Position numbers and translations under genes: made by a program
Part shown: piece after piece, positions 1 to 9,413 of the stretch
Layout: the number at the start of each line of letters is the position of its first letter
Position numbering within the stretch: position 1 is the first letter of the stretch
The notes under the pieces: generated by a model
Databases searched by the model: none
What the model was told of the DNA's origin: nothing
What the model saw: only the letters and a program-made list of their open reading frames with translations
Assembly (NCBI RefSeq): GCF_000178115.2
Contig: NC_014828.1
Span: 643,501-707,500 of the forward strand
Length of the DNA stretch: 64,000 nucleotides
From: Ethanoligenens harbinense YUAN-3
Lineage (GTDB): Bacteria; Bacillota; Clostridia; Oscillospirales; Ethanoligenentaceae
Reading direction: 5' to 3'

Positions 1-59
1 GTGCCGGGCGGCCCGTAGGTTCCAGCGGTAAATGTCCGGTTGATATTTGGAATAGGCAT
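1..59 (-). CDS. Partial hypothetical protein, N-terminus only
   Basis: An ATG at 59-57 is preceded by a strong ribosome binding site (AAAGGAGG, about 9 bases upstream) and opens a frame that runs off the left edge. Only about 19 residues are visible, beginning MPIPNINRTFTAG. I do not recognise the family. A second minus-strand frame (start near 274) also stays open to the edge, so the true frame is not certain; the ribosome binding site favours this one. Confidence 0.4.
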   Translation of the reverse strand, partial: MPIPNINRTFTAGTYGPPG

Positions 60-519
60 CGTGCGTCCCCTCCTTTCGCTTTTTTCATCGGCATCACAGG
101 AATGAGTTGGCTCCACAGGAGCAGAGCCAGCCCATGATCTCTAATGCCGATGTTCTGCCGTATTTGCCACGCTATTTCAGGTTGCGACCGGCTCAGCCGC
201 ATCATAGCTCCGCAATACCGTGCCGTGCCTTTGCCAAAGGTCGCGCGTACCGCAGGGTTCCCCCTCAAGTCCATGGAAGTCGTGAGAAAGTACCATTGTG
301 TCCCGCGTGTATCATCGAGCCAGGTTTGCCAAAACCGGGTGGGAAAGTGCGTGGATCGCTCCGGCCTTTACCATTGTCGCGCCGCCTTTCCTTCGCTTGT
401 TGCTTTCGCAGCCACGAGGGGTATGTACCTGAAATGCCGTATATTCAGTTATCGAGGTTCCGGTAGAGAGGAATTAAAAAGTCTCTCTACTTATCATGGA
501 TAGAGGCCCTATTTTGACT
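60..519. other. Stretch without a recognised gene, left of IS66 copy 1
   Basis: Several short frames are open on both strands, but none has both a convincing ribosome binding site and a recognisable product. A minus-strand frame starting at ATG 274 is open to the left edge and could be the end of a gene or a remnant. I see no clear terminator, repeat or RNA. Confidence 0.3.
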
Positions 520-642
520 CTTTTTTAGTAACCGTCAAGACCGCGCGCACCTTGTAAGCATGGTGTCGGGGAAGGTACAATGAACTTCAAAAGGGTTCAA
601 AACATGTAATGGAGTGTTTTGGACCAAATTGGAGTGAATAAA

Positions 643-1002
643 ATGGATACGCAAAAAATCGCGAGGGAGTTCCGGCTATCAGAGTGGGGCGAGGCGGTAA
701 AGGAGCGAATAGCTGGCGGGCAGAGCGTGGACGCATTTTGCGAAGAAAAAAACATCAGCAAGGCCACCTATTACTACAGGCAGAAAAAAGTACGGGAAGC
801 TGCCTGCATGGAGCTTATGGAGAAACAAAAGCGCGGAACCGGGCTTGTGCCGGACGGCTGGACGCAGCTTACGGAAGCAAAATCTGTTACTGCCGGCGAA
901 GGCACCCTAGACATTGAAATCGCCGGCTGCCATATCCTTGCAAATGCCCAAACCGACCTGGAATTGCTGGCGAGAGTCTGCCGCATCCTGAGATCGCTGT
1001 GA
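643..1002 (+). CDS. tnpA: IS66 accessory protein TnpA
   Basis: This 119-residue protein is the first gene of the IS66 element. IS66 TnpA proteins are small helix-turn-helix-like proteins needed for transposition but without the catalytic domain. The sequence has the family pattern: an N-terminal WGEAVKERIAGGQSVDAFC segment followed by the KATYYYRQKKVRE recognition region. The frame is open from a TTG at 619, but the ATG at 643 has GGAGTG eight bases upstream and is preferred. The stop overlaps the start of tnpB, which implies translational coupling. Confidence 0.85.
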   Translation: MDTQKIAREFRLSEWGEAVKERIAGGQSVDAFCEEKNISKATYYYRQKKVREAACMELMEKQKRGTGLVPDGWTQLTEAKSVTAGEGTLDIEIAGCHILANAQTDLELLARVCRILRSL

Positions 1003-1352
1003 TGCAGTTCGGAGAAAAACCTGTGTATCTTTGCTGTGGGTGCACGGATATGAGGAAATCGATCAACGGGCTAATGACGCTTGTGCAGCACAGTTTTTCT
1101 CTCGACCCTTTTGTCGACGCGCTGTTCGTGTTCTGCAACCGAAGCCGTGACCGCCTGAAAATACTGGAGTGGGACGGCGATGGCTTTTGGCTGTATTTCA
1201 AACGGCTGGAACGCGGACATTTCCGCTGGCCGTCGTCAGACGAGGAAACCACAATGACGCTGAACAGTGAGGAACTGTCTTGTCTGATCGATGGCGCAAG
1301 GCTGGAGAAAAAGCTTCGCCGCAGCGAAGTTCTTGAACACAATATTTCGTAA
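999..1352 (+). CDS. tnpB: IS66 accessory protein TnpB (IS66 Orf2 family)
   Basis: This 117-residue protein belongs to the IS66 Orf2-like family, seen from YLCCGCTDMRKSINGL near the N-terminus and the FCNRSRDRLKILEWDGDGF core. TnpB is required together with TnpA and TnpC for transposition; its biochemical role is not settled. The start is GTG 999 or ATG 1002, inside the tnpA stop, so the two are coupled. A 65-bp gap separates it from tnpC. Confidence 0.9.
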   Translation: MMQFGEKPVYLCCGCTDMRKSINGLMTLVQHSFSLDPFVDALFVFCNRSRDRLKILEWDGDGFWLYFKRLERGHFRWPSSDEETTMTLNSEELSCLIDGARLEKKLRRSEVLEHNIS

Positions 1353-1417
1353 CACATCGGGATACGAAAATGCCGTTTTTTCTTGATTCTATGCGGTTTT
1401 TCCGGTATAATTAGAGA

Positions 1418-2950
1418 ATGGAAAAACAAGAAAAAACAATTGAAATACCGCTTTCTGTTTACGAGAATTTTCTCAAACAGGCGGAGCAGATTGCCGAGCT
1501 AAAACAGCAGATTCAGTGGCTGATGGAGCAATTCCGCCTGGCCAAACGTAAGCAATTCGGCGCGTCCAGTGAACAGACGGACAACGAACAATTATGTCTG
1601 TTTAACGAAGCAGAGCAAACCGCCGATTTGACCGTGCCAGAGCCGGAAACCACCGAGGTCAAGGCGCATTACCGCAGAAAGACGCGCCTGACCACCGACA
1701 AGTTGCCGGAAGATTTACCTGTTGAGACCATTGAACACGAGCTGCCGATCGAGGCGCGTATCTGTCCGGACTGCGGTTGTCCTCTGCACAAAATGGGGGA
1801 AGACATCCGTGAGGAACTGAAAATCATCCCGGCAAAAGCCGTGATTGTACGCCATGTACGGCACGTCTATGCCTGCCGCCACTGCGAGGAGTCCTCTGAT
1901 CGTGTGCCGATTGTCAAGGCGGAGATGCCAAAACCCGTCATCAAGGGAGGGTTCGCATCACCCGAATCCGTCGCCCATATCGCCGTGCAAAAATTTGTGA
2001 TGGGCAGCCCGCTTTATCGGCAAGAGCAGGAGTGGGCGCAAAGCGGCATTCTGCTCTCACGTCAAACCATGTCCAACTGGCTCATCAGAGCCTGTGAAGA
2101 TTGGCTGGAGCCAATTTATCAGGAAATGAAGCGACAGCTATGCAATCATCAAGTCCTTCACGCAGACGAAACCACCCTTCAGGTGCTGCATGAGGACGGC
2201 AAGCCCGCCCAGAGTAAAAGTTACATGTGGCTTTATCGTACAAGCGGCGAGGCTAAGCGCCAGATTGTGCTGTATGACTACCAGCGGGATCGAAAGCATA
2301 TCCGTCCGAAAGACTTCTTAGAGGATTTTTCAGGTTTTCTCCATGCAGATGGTTATGACGGATACCACAAGCTGCCTGACCGAATCACCGTGGTGGGCTG
2401 TTGGGCGCATCTGCGTCGGAAATTTGACGAAGCGCTGCAAACACTGCCGAAGGATAAACGGAAATCGTCTGACGCCGCAAAGGGGATTGCTTACTGTGAC
2501 AGGCTGTTTCATTTGGAGAAACAGTTCACTTTGCTGACCCCGGAAGATCGTTTGAAGGAACGCGAACAGCAAAGTAAACCGGTGGTTGAGGCGTTCTACG
2601 CCTGGGTCGGATCGCTCCGGGAACTGCCTAAAACCCTGATGGGTAAAGCAATCCATTATGCACAGTCACAGCGCATGTATCTTGTGCGGTATCTGTTGGA
2701 CGGACGGCTGGAAATCAGTAACAATCGCGCGGAAAACGCCATTCGACCTTTTGTAATGGGACGGAAGAACTGGCTGTTTTCCAACACGCCAAACGGTGCA
2801 AAAGCCAGCGCAATCTATTACAGCTTGATCGTCTCTGCCAGGGAGAATGGTCTTGTGCCTTTTGAGTACCTCACAAAGATTTTCACCGAAGCGCCCAATG
2901 GCGCGGATGTTGAAAACCTCATGCCTTGGGGGGCGTGCCCGTTGATTTGA
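1418..2950 (+). CDS. tnpC: IS66 transposase TnpC
   Basis: This 510-residue protein is the catalytic transposase. The N-terminal 60 residues form a leucine-rich coiled coil (EQIAELKQQIQWLMEQFR), followed by a zinc-binding segment (CPDCGCPLHKMGE and CRHCEE) and the DDE domain. Visible parts of the DDE domain are VLHADETTLQV, FLHADGYDGYH, VGCWAHLRRKF and ISNNRAENAIRPFV, which supplies the catalytic Glu. The product is full length for the family, unlike its twin in the second copy. Its frame passes through a run of six A near codon 7, the site where the second copy has lost one A. Confidence 0.93.
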   Translation: MEKQEKTIEIPLSVYENFLKQAEQIAELKQQIQWLMEQFRLAKRKQFGASSEQTDNEQLCLFNEAEQTADLTVPEPETTEVKAHYRRKTRLTTDKLPEDLPVETIEHELPIEARICPDCGCPLHKMGEDIREELKIIPAKAVIVRHVRHVYACRHCEESSDRVPIVKAEMPKPVIKGGFASPESVAHIAVQKFVMGSPLYRQEQEWAQSGILLSRQTMSNWLIRACEDWLEPIYQEMKRQLCNHQVLHADETTLQVLHEDGKPAQSKSYMWLYRTSGEAKRQIVLYDYQRDRKHIRPKDFLEDFSGFLHADGYDGYHKLPDRITVVGCWAHLRRKFDEALQTLPKDKRKSSDAAKGIAYCDRLFHLEKQFTLLTPEDRLKEREQQSKPVVEAFYAWVGSLRELPKTLMGKAIHYAQSQRMYLVRYLLDGRLEISNNRAENAIRPFVMGRKNWLFSNTPNGAKASAIYYSLIVSARENGLVPFEYLTKIFTEAPNGADVENLMPWGACPLI

Positions 2951-2989
2951 CGGTTACCTTTTTTAAAAGGATTTTCTAAGTATTAAAAA

Positions 2990-3380
2990 AGATCCAGTCC
3001 GCGGGATGGACATGCAAATTACCTTTTTCGACATACCTTCTGCTTTCGCAATGGCTGTATTACTGATCTCCATGAAATAATGAGCAAAAACACGCCGAGC
3101 CTGTTTTTCCGACAAAGAAGCAAAAGCGGATAGAAGCGTTTCTCAGCGGCCTCGCGTTCATAAGTTTCCTCGGTAGACGGCTCTTTGCGAATAATGTGGT
3201 TTTCAATTCCATCGTCTATGTCGAGTGAGTATTGAGCATGGTTGTAGTATCTGCGCCGCTGGAATGCCATCTCGTCTCGTTTCGACACAATAAATACCTC
3301 GCCACTTCGTCTGGGACTTCGATGAAACTGTCGGATGCATAGAGAGAAGGGGAATAGTCCCGTAGATTGGCCATTTTCAT
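2990..3380 (-). pseudogene. Broken sigma-70-like ORF of a conjugative element
   Basis: From ATG 3380 (GAGG upstream) the frame reads MKMANLRDYSPSLYASDSF and IEVPDEVARYL, then shifts to RRRYYNHAQYSLDIDDGIEN and EETYEREAAEKRF, then shifts again to SEKQARRVFAHYFMEISNTA and IAKAEG. Together these spell a small sigma-factor-like protein that is common in integrative conjugative elements of Firmicutes. At least two frameshifts and a missing C-terminus near the IS66 copy 1 end make it non-functional. Family assignment is from the conserved YSLDxDDGIE and KQARRVxAHYF segments. Confidence 0.6.
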
Positions 3381-4065
3381 TTTGATTCCTCCGTTTTGAT
3401 CGACCTGGATGGAACGAGCCAAAACGGAAAAGGTGGTGAGCGGTAGCCGGGATATTCCGCTGCGGTGTATGGGTCAAAATGGGCAGAAAAAATGCCGGGC
3501 AGCGAGTTTACAACCTGCGGCTCGACATTTTTCGACTCTGTTGAGAATAAAATATTGTTCAACGTAGAAACTGCACTTTTGAATTTATAAACATATCCAT
3601 TTTTGCCTTTTTACAACAGGAGCATATTGCTGCGACCAAGTATAAATCAGATAATAGAAATAATGACGTCGTCACGACTATGACAATTACCACAGTAATA
3701 CTAGTCGGTAAGAAGATGATTGGTTGAATCAGGAAAAGCGCATGGATATTTCTTTCTCTAATACAAAGCCATTGAAGCATCTTCCACACCTTTTTTTGTC
3801 TCTACAGGGATATTTATTGTCAGCTATCAAGGCCCGTGTATCACAGGCAAAAAGCACCGATGACGATCAGATAAGCCAATCTCGTGAATTTGCTGTCCCA
3901 TTTCACGTACAGGCTACTTGTGAAAATAGGGGTATCCAATTTTACCGAAGAGTAAGGTGACATGTAATTTAATTTCGTCTTGAAATACCATCTTGTTCTC
4001 CGAAATTAGCAACATGAATAATGGTATCTTGCCGACGGAAAATACATATACACGGTTTACTTCGA
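3381..4065. other. AT-rich stretch without a supported gene
   Basis: Short frames exist on both strands (for example 3724-3960 on the plus strand), but they lack good ribosome binding sites and recognisable products. The base composition changes here from the GC-rich mobile-element remnants to the AT-rich biosynthetic cluster, so this is probably the junction of the transferred segment. I see no clear repeats. Confidence 0.3.
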
Positions 4066-5439
4066 TTATATTACGCCACTATCTGTAACGAGCCACTTTG
4101 TTACACTTCTCAACTTCTCACATGTTTCTTCAAGTTCTCTTTCAGGATTTGACATTTCTACAATTCCGGCACCTGCCCGCAGCCAAGTATCATCGACTGT
4201 TTGAAAAACGGTTCGCAAGACCAACGCTGCATCCATAGTACCAGTAATATCATATGTTAGTACACAACCGCTATATAAATTTCTTGGATCATTCTCTAAT
4301 CTTCCAATAGCTTCAATTGCTTCAAGCTTGGGAATGCCTGATGCCGTAACTGCTGGGAAAAGCATGTTAAGTGCATGCCATGCATTACAGCCGTTCTTTA
4401 AGTGCCCCACTAATCTGGAACCCAGATGTTGAACTGTCCCTCTTTTTATCACAGACATATATTTGGACACTGCAACAGATCCAGGTATACATACTCGATT
4501 TAGTTCTTCAAATGCTAATTTAACTGAAATTGCATGTTCGGCAATTTCTTTAGGATCACATAATAATTCCCTTTCTAATTTCTGGTTCATCTCGTAATCA
4601 TCTTTCACCAACGCGCGCGTTCCCGCCAATGGAAAAGTGGACACGATAGAGTTCGAATTTACTTCCACTACAGTCTCCGGGCTAAAACCTAAAACTTGCA
4701 TTTGATCCCAGCTAATAAGGTATGAACGTTCCGGATTATTCGCTATCCGTCCGTATACATAGCTAAGAGGCATATTTAATCTACTGTCAATGGATATTTT
4801 TCTCGACATTATCGCTTTCTGATATTTATTATTCTGAATTTCCTTAATACATTCCCTTACAATATTTTTATAGTATTCAGCATTTTTATCCAATAATTGA
4901 TTATCGTCCAACAGCGAAACATTTGAGGATTTTATATTTATCAATAAATTTTCATAATCCTTTATAATGTAAGCAAGAGTTTCTTTTTCTTTTAGTAATT
5001 CCTCTTCGCTATGTGTCTTAATTTCCAATTTATCTACATTCAATTCATATTCGATTTCTGGAAGAAAAAGTCGTATGAGAGCCTTGCTTTCATTCCCTAG
5101 TGGTACATGGTAATTATGACGCGCTAGGCCAAAATTGCACACACCATAGAATCTCCACCCGTCTTGTCCGGCGTAAATGCAAACATTTTGCAGGGTATCA
5201 CTTAATACTCCTGTTTCATATAATTTCTTACCGTCGGCGCTGAATAAAGTGACATATTCATCCGTTACAGAAATTTCCGCATGAATTCCGATTCCAATTG
5301 ATATTTTGTTGCCATTCTCATATAATATATAATTCGATTGGTTATGACTTTGGCAAATCACTGCGGCTAATATATACGGATTTTCTGCCATATTTTTTAC
5401 TTGGCATTTATAATTGAAAGACGTGTTTTCATTAGACAT
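4066..5439 (-). CDS. Salicylate synthase (MbtI/Irp9-type chorismate-using enzyme)
   Basis: The 457-residue protein belongs to the chorismate-utilising MST enzymes and most resembles salicylate synthases, which turn chorismate via isochorismate into salicylate and pyruvate in the cytoplasm. Visible features are Lys208 in KYQKAIMSRK (the usual general base), the GTR loop near 273-275, EIAEHAISVKLAFEEL (297-312), IKRGTVQHLGS (331-341), FPAVTASGIPK (361-371), LYSG near 388-391, RAGAGIV near 421-427, and C-terminal glutamates that would bind magnesium. The first 150 residues are divergent. The start has GAGGGG just upstream. It is the last gene of the cluster, about 200 bp after the ligase. An isochorismate synthase without lyase activity is the main alternative. 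Confidence 0.85.
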   Translation of the reverse strand: MSNENTSFNYKCQVKNMAENPYILAAVICQSHNQSNYILYENGNKISIGIGIHAEISVTDEYVTLFSADGKKLYETGVLSDTLQNVCIYAGQDGWRFYGVCNFGLARHNYHVPLGNESKALIRLFLPEIEYELNVDKLEIKTHSEEELLKEKETLAYIIKDYENLLINIKSSNVSLLDDNQLLDKNAEYYKNIVRECIKEIQNNKYQKAIMSRKISIDSRLNMPLSYVYGRIANNPERSYLISWDQMQVLGFSPETVVEVNSNSIVSTFPLAGTRALVKDDYEMNQKLERELLCDPKEIAEHAISVKLAFEELNRVCIPGSVAVSKYMSVIKRGTVQHLGSRLVGHLKNGCNAWHALNMLFPAVTASGIPKLEAIEAIGRLENDPRNLYSGCVLTYDITGTMDAALVLRTVFQTVDDTWLRAGAGIVEMSNPERELEETCEKLRSVTKWLVTDSGVI

Positions 5440-5636
5440 AAAGAATCCCCTCTCATTATAGGCGGAAGATTGATGTTCTAATTCTTGATATAAACCTTGG
5501 AAATATAATTAACATCTATCCCGATGTTTTATAAATATCCTGCTTGTGAAATCAGCGAAAGACGGTCGGCTTCAAAGTCACATCTGTGAGTTGCCTGTAG
5601 TGACATTATGGGCGTTCAAGCAATCATGATCATTAA

Positions 5637-7187
5637 TTATTGGGACTTGATTTGCTTAAGCCTGATCCTGTCGATTTTTTCCGTTGGCCCCATCGGTATT
5701 TCACTTACAAAACTATACTTAGTAGGGCATTTAAAATGGTCAATATTTGATTTCATATATCGTGTAAGTTCTTTAACTAAATCGTTGCCCGGTAGTATGG
5801 ATGGCTCTAAAACCACATAGGCAACAATTTGCGTCAATTCTTCTTGGCTTACTTCATCATCAACTGCTGCTTGGCGAACTTTGGGGTGTTTAAGTAAAAT
5901 ATTTTCTATTTCATGAGCCTCAACCCACATTCCGTTGACTTTAAATAAGTCTATGCATCTTCCAGCATACCAGAAATATCCATCTTTATCTTGATAAAAT
6001 TTATCACCCGTCCGCATTGAGTTTCCAAACATGACTTTTTGATTTTCTTCGTGCCTGTTCCAATAACCAAGCATAAGACTTTCGCCACTTACCAATAAGT
6101 CACCAATGACACCAACAGGCACAGGGGTGTTATTTGCGTCGACTACTTGAACCTTGTATCCTGGGACCTCCAGACCCGTGCTCCCAGGTTTGACTTTTCC
6201 GAATTGATTGGAAATAAAAACATGTAACAACTCTGTTGTTCCCATGCCTTCGATGATTTCGACGCCGAATCGTTCTTTCCAGCTATTCCATAATGCCATT
6301 GGTAATACTTCACCAGCGCTGTACATGATTCTCATGGGATTTGTGTCAATTAATGCAATATCCGCTATATGTAATAATGAGGAGTAAATCGTTGGTACAC
6401 CAAAAAATATTGATGGTTTATATTCATTTATAGTATTAACAATTTCGAATGCGTTGTTACTATCACTTAAAATGGAAGTTGCGCCTACCCCGAATGTAAG
6501 AAAAGTTGAATTGCCTAAACCATATGCAAATGGCAATTTTGCAACAGAATAGACAATATCATCCTCCGTTATATTCAATATGCCTTTACCAAACAATTCG
6601 ATGCATATGACTATATCATGGTGCATGTGGAGAACGCCTTTTGGCCTACCACTACTCCCTGATGTATACATCCAAAATGCAATATCATCGCGTGACGTGG
6701 AGGAGGTTTCTAATTGTTCTGAGCACGATTCCACTGTTGAAAGAAAATTGTTATTAGTGTTATCGTCAATAATTATTATGTGCTGAAGCCAAGGTGTATC
6801 AATTGCTCCCAATTTGCTTTTCCACTCTTTATTTGTAATTAGTGCATGAACTCTACTGTCCTTAATAATGTACCGAATATCATTCGGCTTTAATCGAGTG
6901 TTTATAAGGATTGGAACAATCCCAACTCGTATCGCCCCTAATAACGCAAAAACATATTCAGGCTGGTCTGGGAGCAAAATGGCGATTCTTTGTTCCATTA
7001 CAATTTGCATATTTTGTAATGCATTTCCATATTTGCAGACATACCTTTCAATATCTGAGTACGTGTATTTACTATTTGCATAGTATAGAGCAATTTTATC
7101 GCCTCGAAATTTTTCTATGTTACATGTGCGAATTAGATATTCACTTACATTAAATTTTTCCGGCAAATTAGAATATATATTTTCCAT
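5637..7187 (-). CDS. Benzoate-CoA-ligase-type adenylating enzyme (probable salicylate activation)
   Basis: The 516-residue ANL-superfamily enzyme has the ATP-binding loop MYTSGSSGRPKG (about 173-184), GMGTTELLH, TGDKFYQDKDGYFWYAGR, and a C-terminal PTEKIDR that places the catalytic lysine near residue 504. The spacing and the GMGTTE/YAGR pattern follow the benzoate-CoA ligase branch, so an aromatic acid substrate is likely. With a salicylate synthase downstream and a carrier protein upstream, I infer that it adenylates salicylate and loads it on the carrier or on CoA. The start has GGGGGA upstream. Substrate and acceptor are inferred, not seen. Confidence 0.8.
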   Translation of the reverse strand: MENIYSNLPEKFNVSEYLIRTCNIEKFRGDKIALYYANSKYTYSDIERYVCKYGNALQNMQIVMEQRIAILLPDQPEYVFALLGAIRVGIVPILINTRLKPNDIRYIIKDSRVHALITNKEWKSKLGAIDTPWLQHIIIIDDNTNNNFLSTVESCSEQLETSSTSRDDIAFWMYTSGSSGRPKGVLHMHHDIVICIELFGKGILNITEDDIVYSVAKLPFAYGLGNSTFLTFGVGATSILSDSNNAFEIVNTINEYKPSIFFGVPTIYSSLLHIADIALIDTNPMRIMYSAGEVLPMALWNSWKERFGVEIIEGMGTTELLHVFISNQFGKVKPGSTGLEVPGYKVQVVDANNTPVPVGVIGDLLVSGESLMLGYWNRHEENQKVMFGNSMRTGDKFYQDKDGYFWYAGRCIDLFKVNGMWVEAHEIENILLKHPKVRQAAVDDEVSQEELTQIVAYVVLEPSILPGNDLVKELTRYMKSNIDHFKCPTKYSFVSEIPMGPTEKIDRIRLKQIKSQ

Positions 7188-7214
7188 ATCTTTATTCCCC
7201 CAACAACATACATC

Positions 7215-7463
7215 TCATTTTGCAGATCCTTTGCTATTCACCAACTGACATATTTCTCCCAGCGTAATATCATTGGAAATTTTATATAGCAATGAAACAT
7301 CAAAATCAAAAGCGTTTTTCAATGCTAATACGACCTCAATGATTTCACTAGAATCCAGTCCAAGGTCAGAGTGAACTTTTGCAGACTCTTTAATTTTATC
7401 ACTTTCAATTCCCAAATCAATCAAAGTCGCTTTTATAATTTTCAGTTCAGAATAAGTGCTCAT
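7215..7463 (-). CDS. Acyl carrier protein
   Basis: This 82-residue acidic protein has the phosphopantetheine attachment motif DLGLDSSEI, with Ser38 as the expected attachment residue, inside a four-helix carrier-protein pattern. It sits between the exporter and the adenylating ligase, so it most likely carries the activated aryl or acyl group for the reductase. The start at 7463 is chosen because AAAGGA lies upstream at good spacing; an in-frame ATG at 7481 lacks this. No phosphopantetheinyl transferase is visible in the window, so a host enzyme must modify it. Confidence 0.88.
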   Translation of the reverse strand: MSTYSELKIIKATLIDLGIESDKIKESAKVHSDLGLDSSEIIEVVLALKNAFDFDVSLLYKISNDITLGEICQLVNSKGSAK

Positions 7464-7477
7464 GCTCACACATCCTT

Positions 7478-8662
7478 TCAATTCCCATCATTTTGATTGC
7501 TGATAATCTCATTTGTTTCAACCACAAAAATTCGTATAATCAAACTGGCTGATAATGCTGCAACTGAACATATAAGGGTGGAAACAAAAAAAGTTAATCC
7601 ATTTATAGTAATACCAACTATTGCACTTCCAGATGCTGTTCCAGCCCACATAAAGGAGTTGTTTAATGACATTACAGTGCCGCGTGAGCTACTGCTCAGT
7701 TGGGTCACAATCACTTGCATTATAGCAAAGGAGGCCCCACCTGCGGCTAACCAAACAAAAACGTCTATTCCAGCTAATATTATGTTAAAAGAAGAGAACG
7801 AAAGTATAAAAAGAGATGCAACCATTATTAATGTTGATATGGATACAAATTTTTTCTTCCCTACTTTATTGCTTAAGACACCGGCCAACTGCATGCCAAT
7901 TAAATTCCCGACTCCTGCAATAATTAAAAACAGACCCGACATTGAAGTATTCAGTTTAAAAGTTTTATTTAACCAATATCCCAGAAAAGTGTATAATCCA
8001 AAATTTGCGAAAGCGACAAAAAATGTTGTCAAAAAGCTAAAAACAATATTCCGTTGCAGAAATACTTTTTTAAAAGAAATAAAATAATTTTGCTTGTTCA
8101 CGGCCGATCCGGACATAGGCAAAAACGCGAGAATGAGAACGACTACTACTATGGCAATAGATCCGAGTACATAAAAAGCTTGTTGCCAACTCATAAACTG
8201 GGCTAACGCTGAGCCAGCAGGGACCCCAATAATCATACCTAAGGATAGTGCAGAAGCTATAACGGCAGTAACTTTACTACGCTCGGCATCAGAAAAATAA
8301 TCGCCTATATATGACCATACGTTCGGAGCGGCGAATGCTGCCCCAGCTCCAGTCAGTGCTCTTGCGACAAGAGTGATCGCAAACACAGAAGTTAATCCGG
8401 TTGCTATGGATGCCAGTGCAAAAACAGCCATCCCAACAAGAATCATTTTTTTCCTGCCAATCATATCTGACAGAGGGCCCATAAAAATTGATACCAACAC
8501 ATAAAACAACGAATAAGCGGTTACTAAATATCCAGAAGTTCCGGCAGCTACGTTTAGCGTTTTCGAGATAAGTGGAATGAAAGGGGAGATAATAAATGTG
8601 TCACATCCTATTAGAAAAAAAACTGCGAATAAAAGTACCGTAACAAGTATTTTTTTATTCAA
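7478..8662 (-). CDS. MFS transporter, probable product exporter
   Basis: A hydrophobic protein of about 394 residues with twelve predicted membrane segments. The MFS signature MGPLSDMIGRKKMILVGM lies between segments 2 and 3, and GAGAAFAAPNVWSYIGDYF follows. It resembles sugar-efflux or drug-efflux MFS pumps. Its place inside the operon suggests export of the pathway product, or protection from it. I choose TTG 8662 as the start: AAAGGTGG lies 8 bases upstream and the start overlaps the stop of the hydrolase gene. GTG 8674 is the longer alternative. Confidence 0.82.
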   Translation of the reverse strand: MNKKILVTVLLFAVFFLIGCDTFIISPFIPLISKTLNVAAGTSGYLVTAYSLFYVLVSIFMGPLSDMIGRKKMILVGMAVFALASIATGLTSVFAITLVARALTGAGAAFAAPNVWSYIGDYFSDAERSKVTAVIASALSLGMIIGVPAGSALAQFMSWQQAFYVLGSIAIVVVVLILAFLPMSGSAVNKQNYFISFKKVFLQRNIVFSFLTTFFVAFANFGLYTFLGYWLNKTFKLNTSMSGLFLIIAGVGNLIGMQLAGVLSNKVGKKKFVSISTLIMVASLFILSFSSFNIILAGIDVFVWLAAGGASFAIMQVIVTQLSSSSRGTVMSLNNSFMWAGTASGSAIVGITINGLTFFVSTLICSVAALSASLIIRIFVVETNEIISNQNDGN

Positions 8663-9402
8663 GTGGAATACCACCTTTCTTTTTTCTGATTAATCCACCA
8701 TACAAGAATCTCGTTAATGTTATTATATAGATACGGAGAAGTATGCTGACCTTGATTAAAAATAAAAACATTTTTTTCGCAGCACGTATGTAGAAATGTT
8801 TTAATCAAAGACTCTACAGGAGAGATCTCATCTTTTTCAAAATGCACTAATAGTATCGGAAGTCCTGGAAGCTTTTTTATTATTTCTCTTACATCGTGAT
8901 CCAAAAAAAATTGGCGTAAACGTTCAGTATCCATACGTACATTATGACCACCTTTATGTTCCTCCATATTTTGTATGGTTAAATTCCATATTTCAGGCGA
9001 CATAACCCATTCCGGTGTTATCGACATACCAAAAACGCCTATTATATTTTTGCGTTTTGCAGCAGCATGAAATGAAAAAAGCCCTCCCATGCACTGCCCC
9101 CCTAGAATAACTGGTAGCTCTAAAGAAAAAAGAGATTGTACATAGTCTATTGCTGTATATAAATCATAAATAGTCTCGTAATTTGCCATTCCATCACTTT
9201 TTCCATGTCCACGGAAATCAAAAGTAAAGACATGATTTCCACTTTTGCAAATGGCTATAGCTTTTTTTTCAAGCCATTCCTTTTTACCGCCCAAATCATG
9301 TGACAAAACGACAATGCTTTTGTTAATGTTATCCTCGTTTGTATAAAGTTTCCCGCTCAATTCTATGTCATTACAGCTAAAGCTAACATCTTCAATTTCC
9401 AA
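8659..9402 (-). CDS. Alpha/beta hydrolase with a Cys nucleophile (LuxD-like position)
   Basis: About 247 residues with the alpha/beta-hydrolase fold: VVLSHDLGG oxyanion strand, FDFRGHGKSDG, the nucleophile elbow GGQCMGG, then an acidic residue in EKDEISP and a histidine in GQHTSP. Counted from GTG 9411 the apparent triad is Cys107, Asp194 and His223. A cysteine elbow is unusual for this fold; dienelactone hydrolase is the familiar case. Its position next to LuxC-like and LuxE-like genes mirrors luxD, the acyl transferase/thioesterase of bacterial bioluminescence operons. I infer acyl or aryl transfer, or hydrolysis from the carrier. TTG 9402 has AGGAG at better spacing than GTG 9411. Confidence 0.7.
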   Translation of the reverse strand: MEIEDVSFSCNDIELSGKLYTNEDNINKSIVVLSHDLGGKKEWLEKKAIAICKSGNHVFTFDFRGHGKSDGMANYETIYDLYTAIDYVQSLFSLELPVILGGQCMGGLFSFHAAAKRKNIIGVFGMSITPEWVMSPEIWNLTIQNMEEHKGGHNVRMDTERLRQFFLDHDVREIIKKLPGLPILLVHFEKDEISPVESLIKTFLHTCCEKNVFIFNQGQHTSPYLYNNINEILVWWINQKKERWYST

Positions 9403-9413
9403 CTTTATCACTC

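Larger units (their letters stand above)
528..2957 (+). mobile_element. IS66-family insertion sequence, copy 1 (intact)
   Basis: The element is 2430 bp. Its ends are imperfect terminal inverted repeats: the left end reads GTAACCGTCAAGACC and the reverse complement of the right end reads GTAACCGTCAAATCA. It is flanked by a perfect 8-bp target duplication CTTTTTTA at 520-527 and 2958-2965, the size expected for IS66. Inside are tnpA, tnpB and tnpC in the usual order, all open. It is nearly identical to the copy at 13616-16044 but keeps an intact tnpC. Confidence 0.95.

Noticed and set aside
107-503. Two overlapping plus-strand frames left of IS66 copy 1
   Set aside because: There is no suitable ribosome binding site and no family resemblance; the composition looks like non-coding or antisense DNA.
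4066-7463. A salicylate-capped siderophore cluster
   Set aside because: Salicylate synthase and an adenylating enzyme fit, but there is no NRPS, no condensation or cyclisation domain and no iron-uptake gene nearby.
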